Position numbers and translations under genes: made by a program
DNA from: Ottelia alismoides
Lineage: Eukaryota; Streptophyta; Magnoliopsida; Alismatales; Hydrocharitaceae
NCBI GenBank assembly: GCA_037367405.1
Contig: JAZKJV010009329.1
Span: forward strand, 124,001-188,000
Length of the DNA stretch: 64,000 bases
Direction of reading: 5' to 3'
Shown here: one piece after another, positions 37,602-51,117 of the stretch
How the letters are laid out: the number at the start of each line of letters is the position of its first letter
Numbering within the stretch: position 1 is the first letter of the stretch
The notes under the pieces: generated by a model
Database searches by the model: none
Told to the model about the DNA's origin: nothing
What the model saw: only the letters and a program-made list of their open reading frames with translations

Positions 37602-38510
37602 CACACTTGATCGAGCATTCCTTTAAACAACCGAGGTAGAAGTTGACTATGCATCTGGGATGATTACCTTTTTTCTCTCACAATGAAAAGGTTACCATGG
37701 ATATGATCGGTGAGCTGAAAGCCGTAGAGAACACACTTGAGAGAAGGGAGACAGAACCAAATGCAGAAGACTGTGACATTGTTGAGAATATCAGAGATCC
37801 TGACTTATCACTGAATGATATTTTGACATAGGAATTCCTCTTCTTCGAGGAAGAACTAGAAAGCACAGTCAACTTATGTTCCTATGCCGACAGGGAGATC
37901 AATGCAGATGAGTTGATCGATTTGTTTGAAGAAAATTTGTCTCAAATCAAACAAGAGGAAACCATTGCAGCAGTGTTCATTATTTTATTATCTGAGCCAA
38001 GAGTGATAGAGTAGACAACAGCTTATTGTTAGTAGATCATGCACCAACAACTAGTACAGTTTCAGAAGTTACTACGAAGTCGACTCAGACTCCATCGTAA
38101 TTGAAGTCTCTCCTGATAAATATGAAGTATGCCTTCTTTGCAAGTGAGCCAAATGAGTATACGGTCATCATCATCTCGCGATTGATCATTGATCAAGAAT
38201 CTTGATTGCTATAGATTCTAGAGAAAAATCGCAAGGCTCTTTGTTGGAATGTTTTAAAAATTCGAGGGATAAATCCGACCATGTGTTCACACCATATCTA
38301 CTTAGAGGATGACAACAAGCCATTCCGTGAGTTTCAGCGCAGGCTGAATCCTAATCTCTGGGATGTTGTCATGAAAGAGATTATGAAGTGGTGTGAGGCT
38401 GGCTTTATTTATCCCATCCCCGACTCAAAATGGGTGGTCCCATTGCACGTAGTTCTAAAGAAATTTGGAATTACTATGGTTACTAATGACAAAGTGTTGA
38501 ATCGTCAATC
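37602..38510 (+). pseudogene. Athila-like protease end and RT start
   Basis: Continues the protease frame after the Copia insertion. The segment L-D-R-A-F-L corresponds to the L-G-R-P-F-L motif and is followed by a stop, then T-E-V-E-V-D-Y-A-S-G. A Glu/Asp-rich linker with stops follows. From about 38281 the RT entry is open: L-E-D-D-N-K-P, then Q-R-R-L-N-P-N-L, then I-Y-P-I-P-D-S-K-W-V-V-P, with K-K-F-G-I-T. These are characteristic of Athila RT. The next expected block (tyrosine-rich R-K-L-N and the catalytic F-M-D-D) is absent because the sequence diverges near 38510. Confidence 0.8.
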
Positions 38511-39311
38511 AGCTAAAATAATATGCTCTCGTTGTAGCATGGGACAATTGACAATCACTCAGAACTGAGAGAAAATCTTTGTAAAGATTTCTCAGCTTTA
38601 ATTTAAACCTAGGTAAGTCTAGGGTCGAACATAGGGACACCAACAATTACGTAATTAAATTTAGATGTCAAATATTTATTTAAACGATTTATAGGTTCTA
38701 GGTCAGCCAAATGCAAAGAAACACACAATATGTATTTTTTTAAAACATTTTAATGCTATTATTTTATATTAAACACTATGATACAATGCAATCACAAAGT
38801 AGACAAACAATCCACAATAATGCTCCTGATGAGATAAAATAAATACTTGTGAGAATAATTTATTAATTATAAATAAATCAATGTTGAGAGGAGAACAATT
38901 CAACCTTAATCAGAATATTTAGTTTTTTGATTAATAAGAAGGTCGAATAGTCAAGAATGAACTATAAAATTAAATGTGTCTAATATAGATCAAATCATAA
39001 ATTAAATTGCACTAAATTAAAGTGCACAAAATTTGTTTTTCAACGACACCAATTTCATTAAAAATAATTAATGGTTCATAAGATATTAAAGGAACACTGT
39101 ATGAGAATAAATGCAAGAAAACATAAATTATTTTATTACAAATAGGTTCAAAATGGACTAAATAGTAAATACAAAAACCCGCTCGGGCATATTTACAATT
39201 TTTCCAAATAGGACTTATCTGCAAATATTGAATCTTCCTGGGTTTGTCTGCAATTTTCCAAATATCATGTGTATGTGACCTGTGGAATAAGAAAACACGG
39301 AAGAGAAGGGG

Positions 39312-39331
39312 AGTTGACCCAAGGGTCAACT
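39312..39331. promoter_or_regulatory. Inverted W-box pair in LTR F
   Basis: AGTTGACCC-aa-GGGTCAACT, a perfect 9-bp inverted repeat. A further TTGACTTTGACC (two W-box cores) lies near 39434. Confidence 0.45.
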
Positions 39332-40192
39332 TACAGAGGGTTGTGATTGGGTGAAAATGAATGAGTAAAAGTGTTGAGATGGATAGGTCAGAAGGAAGGA
39401 AAGGAAAGACTAATAGAGAGCCTCCGCATGGAGGTTGACTTTGACCCCAAAGAAGAAAAACAATAAACTGTTTAAAGAAAATAAAATAAGACTCCAAATC
39501 AAAAAGACAACAACATGAACGATTTATATCTTGATGAGATCTATGATTTCATGAAGAAACCATACTCAAATGATAATGTATAAACATGCTAAAATATTTT
39601 AAAGATATTTTAATGAAAACACCAATTTTTAAAAGTTTTATATTTTTTTCTCTTTGATTTTTAATGAAGAACTATATACAAAATAAAATATAATAAATTA
39701 CTAGACATATAGTTACACACAAAACTAATTTTATATTTTTATAATAAATAATATTAGAAATAAAAATCAATAAAGGAAACATATGTACAGTATATACAGT
39801 ATCACAACATAGCTTTTTCTATTATTTTTATATTTTTTGGATTTTTATTTTTAGTTATTTTATTAAAACAACAAACAAAGAAAAGAAATGAAAAATAAGT
39901 AAATTAAAACGGGATAATTATGTACATAGAATGACAAGGTCAAGTTAATAAATATTCACACGTTATAAATAGGTCCCAAAATCGACATTATGCGAACAAA
40001 CTCCGATTTTAATGAAATAGCTTTCATTGGATAGATAGATTTATAACTTAAACTTCAAAAGTGAGTTGGTAAATTTGGAGTTCATATGAAGCGGGAAGTC
40101 AGACGATAAGTTTGACTTTACAGCTTTTCAGTTCAAGATCTAAGAGCATTTATTTAATGTAGAATTAATTTGTATTTTTATACTTTTATGTT

Positions 40193-40193
<1 letters not shown>

Positions 40194-40223
<30 letters not shown>

Positions 40224-40244
40224 TTATTTATTTATTTATTTATA
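40194..40244. repeat. (TA)n followed by (TTTA)n microsatellite
   Basis: About 12-13 TA units run directly into about 6 TTTA/ATTT units, within LTR copy F. Confidence 0.9.
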
Positions 40245-40532
40245 TACATGTTACAAAAATAATTAGGTAAAAAAAGAATTAGTATGAATTTATAAAAAAA
40301 CATGGAAGTTTAAGCTTTTTACATTTGAATATAAACACATGTCATCTCTTTATTTTATGGTTTTTATTTGGATTATCTCATGGACTTATTTACAAGATAA
40401 ATATACATTATTAGTTCATTTTTTGCAATTACTGTTTTGTCAATTTAATGAATTCAGGGGTAATTGTTTAATATTTTGTTCAGGGATTCAAGCTAAAATT
40501 AAGACTTAAGGTGATGAATTACATATTCATCC

Positions 40533-41362
40533 CATATCACCGGATTTCTCATTCTATGTGGGGACAATAATAATCATATACTTTCAAAAAGTATATATTA
40601 ATATCTCGAATTGGTGCCTTATTTCATAAACAATACGACAATGCATGGAGTTATTTATGACCACAAATATCTCATGAGTGAGATGTATCTCCTGATTCAT
40701 CAAATATGAACATGTATCATTTCTTTAAGAGATCGTACTTCTCATATGTCTTCATATGCACTCCAACTCACTGGTACATGGACCTTAGTTAGGCCTTCAA
40801 CCTAATGGTATGTCTAATGTACACACTTAGGCATATATCTGTGTGTGTGTGTGTGTATCTATCTCTACTCAAAGGATGTGTGCCTGATCATGACAGCTAC
40901 GATTCAGGTCTTAGTTTATCTCAAACTCATCAAGTCAACTCTTTGACTTGACTATTCCGACACTTCCGAATCTCTATTCCTATGCACAAAACCTACATCA
41001 AGAAGTCGATCGAAATTCAACCTTTAGAGAGACTGTCATCACTTTGACAGATGGGAGATCTTTATTGAGTATTCATAATATTCAATATGTTCACGGTACA
41101 TAACCCTAATTGTACAAAGGGACCTTAATATTAAGTACAGTCATAAGCATTCATTTCAGATGACATGCTAAAATAAATAACTTTTATTGCTTAATGGATC
41201 GCCAAAGGCTTACAAGTCCAACAATATCCCACTTTCCCTTTGAGACATTCATTACAACTCATAAATCCATATTTATTACATGCTTGTCAGAGACCTTTTA
41301 AGTCAATGGCTTGGTTAGCAGATCAACAATGTTCTCAGCAGAGGAAACCTTGGTGTTCATGA
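40533..41362 (-). mobile_element. Diverged Copia fragment: LTR start, PPT and pol tail
   Basis: 40545-41226 matches the LTR at 28830-29638 block by block ('gagatcgta-ttctcatatg', 'gtcaactctttgac', 'aaccctaattgtac'), at clearly lower identity than the two LTRs at 26986 and 34948 share. The minus strand has TGTTGGACTTG at the LTR start, preceded by GGGAAAGTGGGATAT. Then comes an RNase H tail, S-A-E-N-I-V-D-L-L-T-K-P-L, near 41290-41350, matching the Copia pol C-terminus. It is sandwiched between two giant LTRs. A (GT)n run lies near 40842. Confidence 0.75.
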
Positions 41363-45442
<4,080 letters not shown>

Positions 45443-45453
45443 ACCCCCTGTAC
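45443..45453 (-). other. Polypurine tract of LTR G
   Basis: The minus strand GTACAGGGGGT abuts LTR start TGATGAAT, the same position as the tract at 10925-10943. Confidence 0.6.
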
Positions 45454-46559
45454 ATAAATAATGGATGTCCTTGAGTAATTAAAATGAACGCAGAAGTGAA
45501 ATGACACCAGGGTCCATACTAAGGTCATGAACAAAAGGTGAAAATGAAGCTCGACCAGACATTTAAACTAATAGTATGGCAGAACTCCTTATGAGAATTA
45601 GGGCTTTAAAAACAACAGTCTCTAAGTTGTACAAGTCATCATCCAGGTCCGACTCATCTTAAATCAACTCCCTCCCAAAGCATCCCACATGAACATTGAA
45701 TAAATGTCTCTTGTATGTGAGAGATGTTAGATCTTCTCATCCAAGACGTTGAAATACCCGGCAATCTCCTCCTCCAGTAACTCATTCTCGAGGATTCAAG
45801 TATTTCCTTCTAAGTTTAGGTACATGCTAGTTCACAATAAATATGAGGGAAGTAGTCTAGAAGAAGGGGAAAAGAAGTGGAGTGTGACCAGTGTCGTCAC
45901 ATCTCCTGTGAAGTTTGGCTAGTTTAGCCAAGTCTCCACCAAGATCTGCAGGTTGTCTGAAGCTTGGACCATTGTGGTCAATGATGTACTTTGGAAATTG
46001 ACTTCTTTTTGGTAAGAATTGTGATTGCTCGATATTAATCTTTTTGTGCCCCTACGTATATAGAATCTTTTTCTGACCATATTTTGGGGTCTTAGAAAAA
46101 AAATATGCTAGCAACCCATCCCTCATCCGGAGATTTATTTCAAACCGTTACAACGGTTTTTAGATGTACATGCTACCAAAGAAAAAGACGCGCAGTCTTC
46201 CAACACCTCGTCTGAGTTGAGCAGTGCACGATGCTAGAGTACAGATTAGTTCCATGTCCAAGAATCTACTAAGAATGAGGTGATCAGGTTAGATACTAAG
46301 AGTCAATGTCTAGACATTGTCTTGTAGGAACTTGAAGAATTAAGTCTATGACCTGAAGTTTCTAAAATCCCACTTCTCAGTGAAGTTCATCTAAAAATTA
46401 AGTGGATTACGAATAGGTCAAGTCCACGCTCGGTTTCTACTCACGACTCGGTTCAGAACCCATGGCTTTCTACTTGTGCATATGCATGATCTGCTAATGG
46501 AATTCATATGCATGAAATTCAAGTTTCTTTTATTTTTTATGAAGGAATATATGAATGAG
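45454..46559 (-). other. Conserved non-coding block upstream of LTR G
   Basis: No gene recognised. Minus-strand words 'aacttcaggtcatagactta' and 'tgctcaactcagacgaggtg' match 9491-10924 of the other element in the same order. Short open frames (for example 46418-46603 minus) have no recognisable family. Confidence 0.5.
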
Positions 46560-46870
46560 AAGCCATTATTATCCACTATTATTGAATTTTTTTTGTTATA
46601 CACCCAATTTTACAACAATTTTACAAAAAGAGTATTATTTACACATGATTATACAAATCATACATCATGTATACAATATACATATTGTACAACTTTTTTA
46701 TAGAAAATTTACAAGAATCATACAAATTTTACATGTATTTTACATACTGCAATTTTTTATATTTTACATAGTGTAAAAAACTGTATTTTACACATTGTAT
46801 TTTTTTTTAAATTCAAGTGGTTACTCATCCCGTATTTATTGAATATTATACACATAAAATACATGAAAAT
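46560..46870 (-). repeat. A/T-tract region with repeated TTTTACA words
   Basis: Plus-strand TTTTACA or TACAA words recur at short, roughly helical spacing. It occupies the same place, between hairpin cluster and 3' LTR, as 9148-9770 in the other element, although the unit sequence differs. Confidence 0.45.
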
Positions 46871-46924
46871 ACAAGATGTGGGTAAAGTATATATATAAAA
46901 CATATACGCACACCTCTGTACTTA

Positions 46925-47163
46925 GTGTGTGCTATGTCCTCGGAGTATAAAAAGTGAGGAAGAGACATAACTCATGCTAAGCGTAAGAGAGTGAAAAGAA
47001 TAGAAGTATAAAAGTCGACATGCCCCCCTCCCTATACTTAGGCTTTGGAAACCTAGAAGAGATCAAAAATGGAGCGGTCGAGGTCAATAAGGGAATGAAT
47101 GAATGAGTATACATGGTGAACATCGGTCTCCCTATACTTAGGCTCTAGTCAGCCTAAGTATAG
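46925..47163 (-). repeat. Hairpin / PPT-like cluster of Athila-like element
   Basis: Includes a perfect 13-bp hairpin CTATACTTAGGCT/AGCCTAAGTATAG (47132-47163) and another 'ccctatacttagg' near 47031. Degenerate copies lie near 46919-46985. On the minus strand they read CCTAAGTATAGGGAGGGGGG. Same motif as 4914-4946 and 8600-8990. Confidence 0.75.
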
Positions 47164-47359
47164 AATAAGGAAAAAAGTGAAAACCGATGAGATCGGGGAA
47201 TATACAGAGAAATGGGGATAAGGAATGAGATGCTAGGAGTAGTGAGGAATCATGTGTTCCCTACGAGTGGATCATGAGATTTTAGGATATGCATAAAGGA
47301 GAATTCTTCTACACTGGCCAACTACTCATATATTCCTATGAAATGCTTAAGCAGTTGCT

Positions 47360-47810
47360 CGTTGACGAGGAATGATCATGTACTATCTGTAAGATCTGAA
47401 ATCTCCATGCTGCCATTCTTGCTCCCTTCTCTAACGATGAAGGGTTCCACCCACTTTAACTTCAACTTGCCCTGAAAATCTTCAACTTGGCATTGAATAA
47501 CCATATCTTTTGCTCTGAGACAAAATTCTTGCAGCACTTGATTTTGTCCTTATAGATCACGATGTCATATGCCTTGCTTCAAAGTTCTAGAAGCTCATTC
47601 AAATCCATCCGTTTGTTCTATTGTCCTTCATGTGTGTTCCCATTTACTTTCTTCAATGCCCATTCGGATTTGCGAATCAGCTCAGCAGGTAGACGACACG
47701 TCTTTCCATATACCATCCTGAATGGGGAGGTTCCAAGTAGGTTCTTGTAAGCAGCCCGATATGCCCAAAAAACTTGATCCAATAATTGCATCCATGAACT
47801 TAGTAAGTGG
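47360..47810 (-). pseudogene. Athila-like integrase C-terminal part, decayed
   Basis: Minus-strand translation gives the tail of the integrase core and C-terminal domain: F-W-A-Y-R-A-A-Y-K, then L-G-T-S-P-F-R-M-V-Y-G-K, C-R-L-P-A-E-L, W-A-L-K-K-V-N, then K-D-K-I-K-C-C, W-L-F-N-A-K-L-K, and W-V-E-P-F-I-V with G-S-M-E-I-S-D. The order is that of Gypsy/Athila integrases (A-Y-R-T-A-Y-K-T-P, Y-G-K-A-C-H-L-P). Stops and shifts interrupt it. The catalytic D-D-E residues lie upstream and are not present. Confidence 0.85.
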
Positions 47811-47830
47811 GTACAGACTCAACTATAATG

Positions 47831-48196
47831 GTGCACTTTGCATCCATGAACTTAATAGGGTTTGGACTTGGTAGATCTACATGTGCATGCTACATATAAG
47901 TGGGTACACTTAGCCTTAATGTTCTCTAGACTTCATATTTTAGGGCATTTTCAATATTTCCCTTTTCTTGAGCCATCGGATATCGTCCCTTCATTTTCCA
48001 CATTATACATATAGGGCACAAGCCCTTAAGATCCACAAATCCTACACACATATTTAATCCTTTTTAGTCTTTCAAATAACTATTTGCATCACATCTCTTT
48101 TAGCTAATTTTTATTGTGAATGTAAACTACTAAAGACATGTCAACAACAAATTGGAAAACTCGTCCCAGTAAGTAGGGAAAGCACGTAGAAAAAAA
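47831..48196. other. Unassigned sequence
   Basis: No gene, LTR or terminal repeat recognised. A short 'tgcatccatgaactta' word at about 47788 recurs at 47838. Confidence 0.4.
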
Positions 48197-49409
48197 TAGG
48201 GATGTCCATGGGCGGCACCCGTCCCATTTGATCATGACCCGCCCCGCTCCGTTAGTATTGGGTCACGGGTCGACCCATCCAATTCCAACGGGAATGCAAT
48301 TGTAACGGATACCCGGTTAATACCAATGGATGTTGGCTACTTGCGGATACCCGCAGGTACCCGTGGGGATAGAGATACTTCTAGTGAAAGCTGATATGTA
48401 TAAAAATGCAAACGATATGTCCAACTATGTATATCTGTGTCTATATCATATTCATAATGATAATGTTGAGATACGAAAATCTAAATGGTACGAAACGCAT
48501 TCATATAGGGATATATAAACATAGATACATAAACTAATGAGGATATAGAGTGGCGATCCTGTGAGATGGGGATTCTATGAGATGGTGAGATGGGTAATCT
48601 CAACCACCCATTTTACCATCGTTCACGACATGAAACCTAGGGGGATTTAGATAGATCAATGAGTGAAACACGTGTTTCAAATTTCGTGTAAAAAAAAACC
48701 CCTAACATGTCCATCTGGAGGGGGTCGATTTCAGCAAATCTGAGACCGTTAAAATTTGACAGTCTTGATGGAGGGGATAGAAGTCTTGAATTAAGTTGAT
48801 TTTGGAATAGCACCATGATAGTATATAGTGATCTAAATCCCCCCAGGTTTCATGCTGTGAATGATAGTAAAATGGGTGATTGAGATTACCCATCTCACCA
48901 TCTCACAGAATCCCCATCTCACAGGATCGCCACTCTGAGGATATATACATAAACTAATGAGGATATATCGTATATGATTTTAAATTTTGACATCCATGTA
49001 TATGTTTCGATTTCAAAATGGATACATATATGAGCACTCCCATACATATATACAATTTTGATTCTATTATTTTTCCTATATAGTTTGAATCCATTTTATA
49101 CCGGTATTCATTTTAATGATTTGGCAATATATTCTCCATACTCACTGATATTTGTATCCGCGTCTATATCTATATTTTTAAAATAGATAAGAATAATGTA
49201 AAATCTATATTTGTATTTGTATCTAATCATTTGCATTTTTGTGAACCCGCTTCCAACCGTATGGGTATCTGTCGGGTTTTTGTATGGGGCACGGATCATG
49301 GCATAGCAGGTACACTATCCATCTTTTTTAAAAGATACCCGAGAGTTTACTATCAAAACGAACAGGTCAAGCCATGTACCCATTAACCCAGATATTTTCT
49401 AACATCTCT
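48197..49409. mobile_element. hAT-like non-autonomous element with ACCCG-rich ends
   Basis: The ends read TAGGGATGTCC and, reversed, AGAGATGTTAG. They are flanked by 8-bp GAAAAAAA (48189-48196) and CAAAAAAA (49410-49417), one mismatch. Both subterminal regions are rich in ACCCG/CGGGT words (near 48218-48370 and 49240-49390). No transposase frame. An 8-bp duplication fits the hAT superfamily, though an A-run duplication is weak evidence. A Mutator-like MITE is nested at 48548-48935. Confidence 0.5.
48548..48935. mobile_element. Mutator-like foldback MITE with 10-bp TSD
   Basis: 388 bp. The ends are GAGTGGCGATCCTGTGAGAT and its near-perfect complement, with arms continuing for more than 100 bp. 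The flanks are a perfect 10-bp duplication TGAGGATATA (48538-48547 and 48936-48945), the length known for Mutator-like elements. The centre has 'gaccgttaaaatt' and 'gatggagggg', shared with the 387 bp element at 11221. No coding capacity. Confidence 0.85.
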
Positions 49410-49498
49410 CAAAAAAATCCTGGGACCAATCTCGCCAAATTGTATGTTCATAAAATACCACGGAGTCATCATAGAGAAGGGGGTCGTACCTCACATGA

Positions 49499-49576
49499 GC
49501 ATGCTCGTGCATAGAAATTCTCTTTCCCAACACATACGCATGCTCGTGCATAGAAATTCTCTTTCCCAACACATAC
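49499..49576. repeat. 39-bp tandem duplication
   Basis: Two identical 39-bp units starting GCATGCTCGTGC, followed by GCATG of a third. Confidence 0.95.
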
Positions 49577-50677
49577 GCATGTGCCTATACCTACTATGAA
49601 GAACGAAGTGGTTAGATCTGATTCATGGATAAATTTGAAAATTTTAAAAAAAAGGGAAAGAAAGTTATCTCACCTTAAAAACTTGAGATCGCACCTTTTC
49701 TCTTGCTCAAGGAATCCCCCGCATCCCTTGAGCCAATTCCAGTTGTCCTCTAGCCATCTCCGGCAAGCTTGGAGGTAGGAGAGGAAGCGATGGCATGTGA
49801 AAAATGTGTGTAGAGGGCATCCAAAAGGAGTTTATATAGGCCAAACTCTGGTTGGACAAATCCACGGGCGGCATTCGATTTTCCCCAAGATTACAGGCTA
49901 CAATCCGTCTTCACTCAAATGACTATATCTTCTATATTTGATGTCCAAGTCAATAAATTGGTTTTGCATTGGATTCTTAACAATGATATATTTCATTTAG
50001 ATTTAAAATGAATATTATTTTAGTGCTGCTCAACCTTATAGTTGCCAATCAATGAGTCACTTTCCAGAGTTGAAAACTGAGTAGGCGTGGCAAGAAAGGT
50101 CAGGAGAGGATAGAGAGAAGCAAAGGACTGTTATGGATGAGGTGAACAAAAAATGAGGAACCTGAGGAAGAACTGCAAAACTACTGCACTTAATTTACTT
50201 GTATTCAACAGTGAGCCTCATCTTCCTTGTTACATTTATAATCTAATATAAAATAGAATTGCAACATCAAGAGGTGGTTGTAAACCAAAGCTAAATTCTT
50301 CAAGGGACAGCTAGCCTACAATATTCGGTAATTTTTATGGTCTTACACATAATGATATATTTTTTTCATTTTTTCTCATCCACGGCAGTATTTCATGAAT
50401 TCTCCTCCCGTCTTTATCACAAGACATGGCAAGACTAAATTTAAAATATTAAGCAAACAAAAACCTTCTGAAAAATTAGATAACATAATTCCTATCCACG
50501 TTGGTTTGAATTTTAATTGGAACGTAATTTTTAAAGAAAATAAAATTGGCAGTCCCCATTTCTAAACATGTATCTTTCGTTGGTAGGAAAATACCATTTT
50601 ACAAATATTTAGGAGCAACTTTTTGAATGCAAATATGACAAAAAACCATTCCCAAGCACAACACCTTCCCGAATAAT

Positions 50678-50720
50678 GTCACTTATCGCTTTTTAGTGCA
50701 CCACACCAGCGATAAGTGAC
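50678..50720. repeat. 12-bp perfect inverted repeat
   Basis: GTCACTTATCGC (50678-50689) and GCGATAAGTGAC (50709-50720) with a 19-nt loop, about 0.4 kb past the stop codon of the minus-strand gene. It could be a small transposon relic or an RNA hairpin in the 3' UTR. Confidence 0.7.
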
Positions 50721-51117
50721 TGCCTCCAAGGATGTATCCACATGCCTATATATAACCATTTTCTCTTGAAAAAAAAAATGTTTGTAATGCAACATCCAAG
50801 GCATCCCTAGTCGATGCAACAGAATCCGTCACGGTGGATAAACATATACAGAACAAATGCGGAGCACAAGAAAACTATATTCGCAATATACTCAAAAATG
50901 GTACTATGGGTGAGCCCACAAAAACAATGGCAAGGAGGCCTGTCGTTACATCAGAAAAAGAAGTGGCTGCCAAATGCAATAAAGAAGTGGATTCCTCAGA
51001 GGGTATCAATTGCCTGTTCCATGGGTTATTCAACCACTTGTTTATCATCTCACTGCAAAAAATGGATCCTGTGAGGATAGTCTTGAACATTCAGGTTGGT
51101 CCCAAGTCCCTTCTGCA

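Larger units (their letters stand above)
15185..38520 (+). mobile_element. Athila-like Gypsy element, 3'-truncated, with nested insertions
   Basis: A plus-strand element: 5' LTR (15185-17544 plus 21261-22162, split by a solo LTR), primer-binding site 22168, leader, gag (23863-~26090), protease (26591-26985), and the protease end plus start of RT (37602-~38510). A Copia element fills 26986-37596. The rest of RT, RNase H, integrase and the 3' LTR are absent; a reverse LTR begins near 38520. Lineage assignment rests on the gag block G-H-F-E-L-K-P, the TGGCGTCGTTGCC primer site and the RT entry motif D-S-K-W-V, all typical of Athila. In-frame stops throughout mean it is not active. Confidence 0.75.
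38520..40532 (-). repeat. Short giant-LTR relative (copy F), reverse
   Basis: The minus strand starts GATGAAT(atgta)ATTCATC at 40532 and has the 'gttcgaccctagac' block (plus 38618-38632). It lacks the GC-rich centre, so it is only ~2 kb. A W-box palindrome lies at 39312. The left boundary is approximate and no TSD was found. The rest is AT-rich with no gene; the minus-strand open frame at 39012-39497 has no recognisable family. Confidence 0.55.
49418..51117. other. Intergenic / 3' flank of MAG2-like gene
   Basis: Mostly unique-looking sequence. It holds a 39-bp tandem duplication (49499-49576) and a 12-bp inverted repeat (50678-50720). The 3' UTR of the minus-strand gene should occupy the right part (from 51117 leftwards), but I cannot place a cleavage site. 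Plus-strand open frames at 50814-51397 are antisense to the gene or its UTR. Confidence 0.4.
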
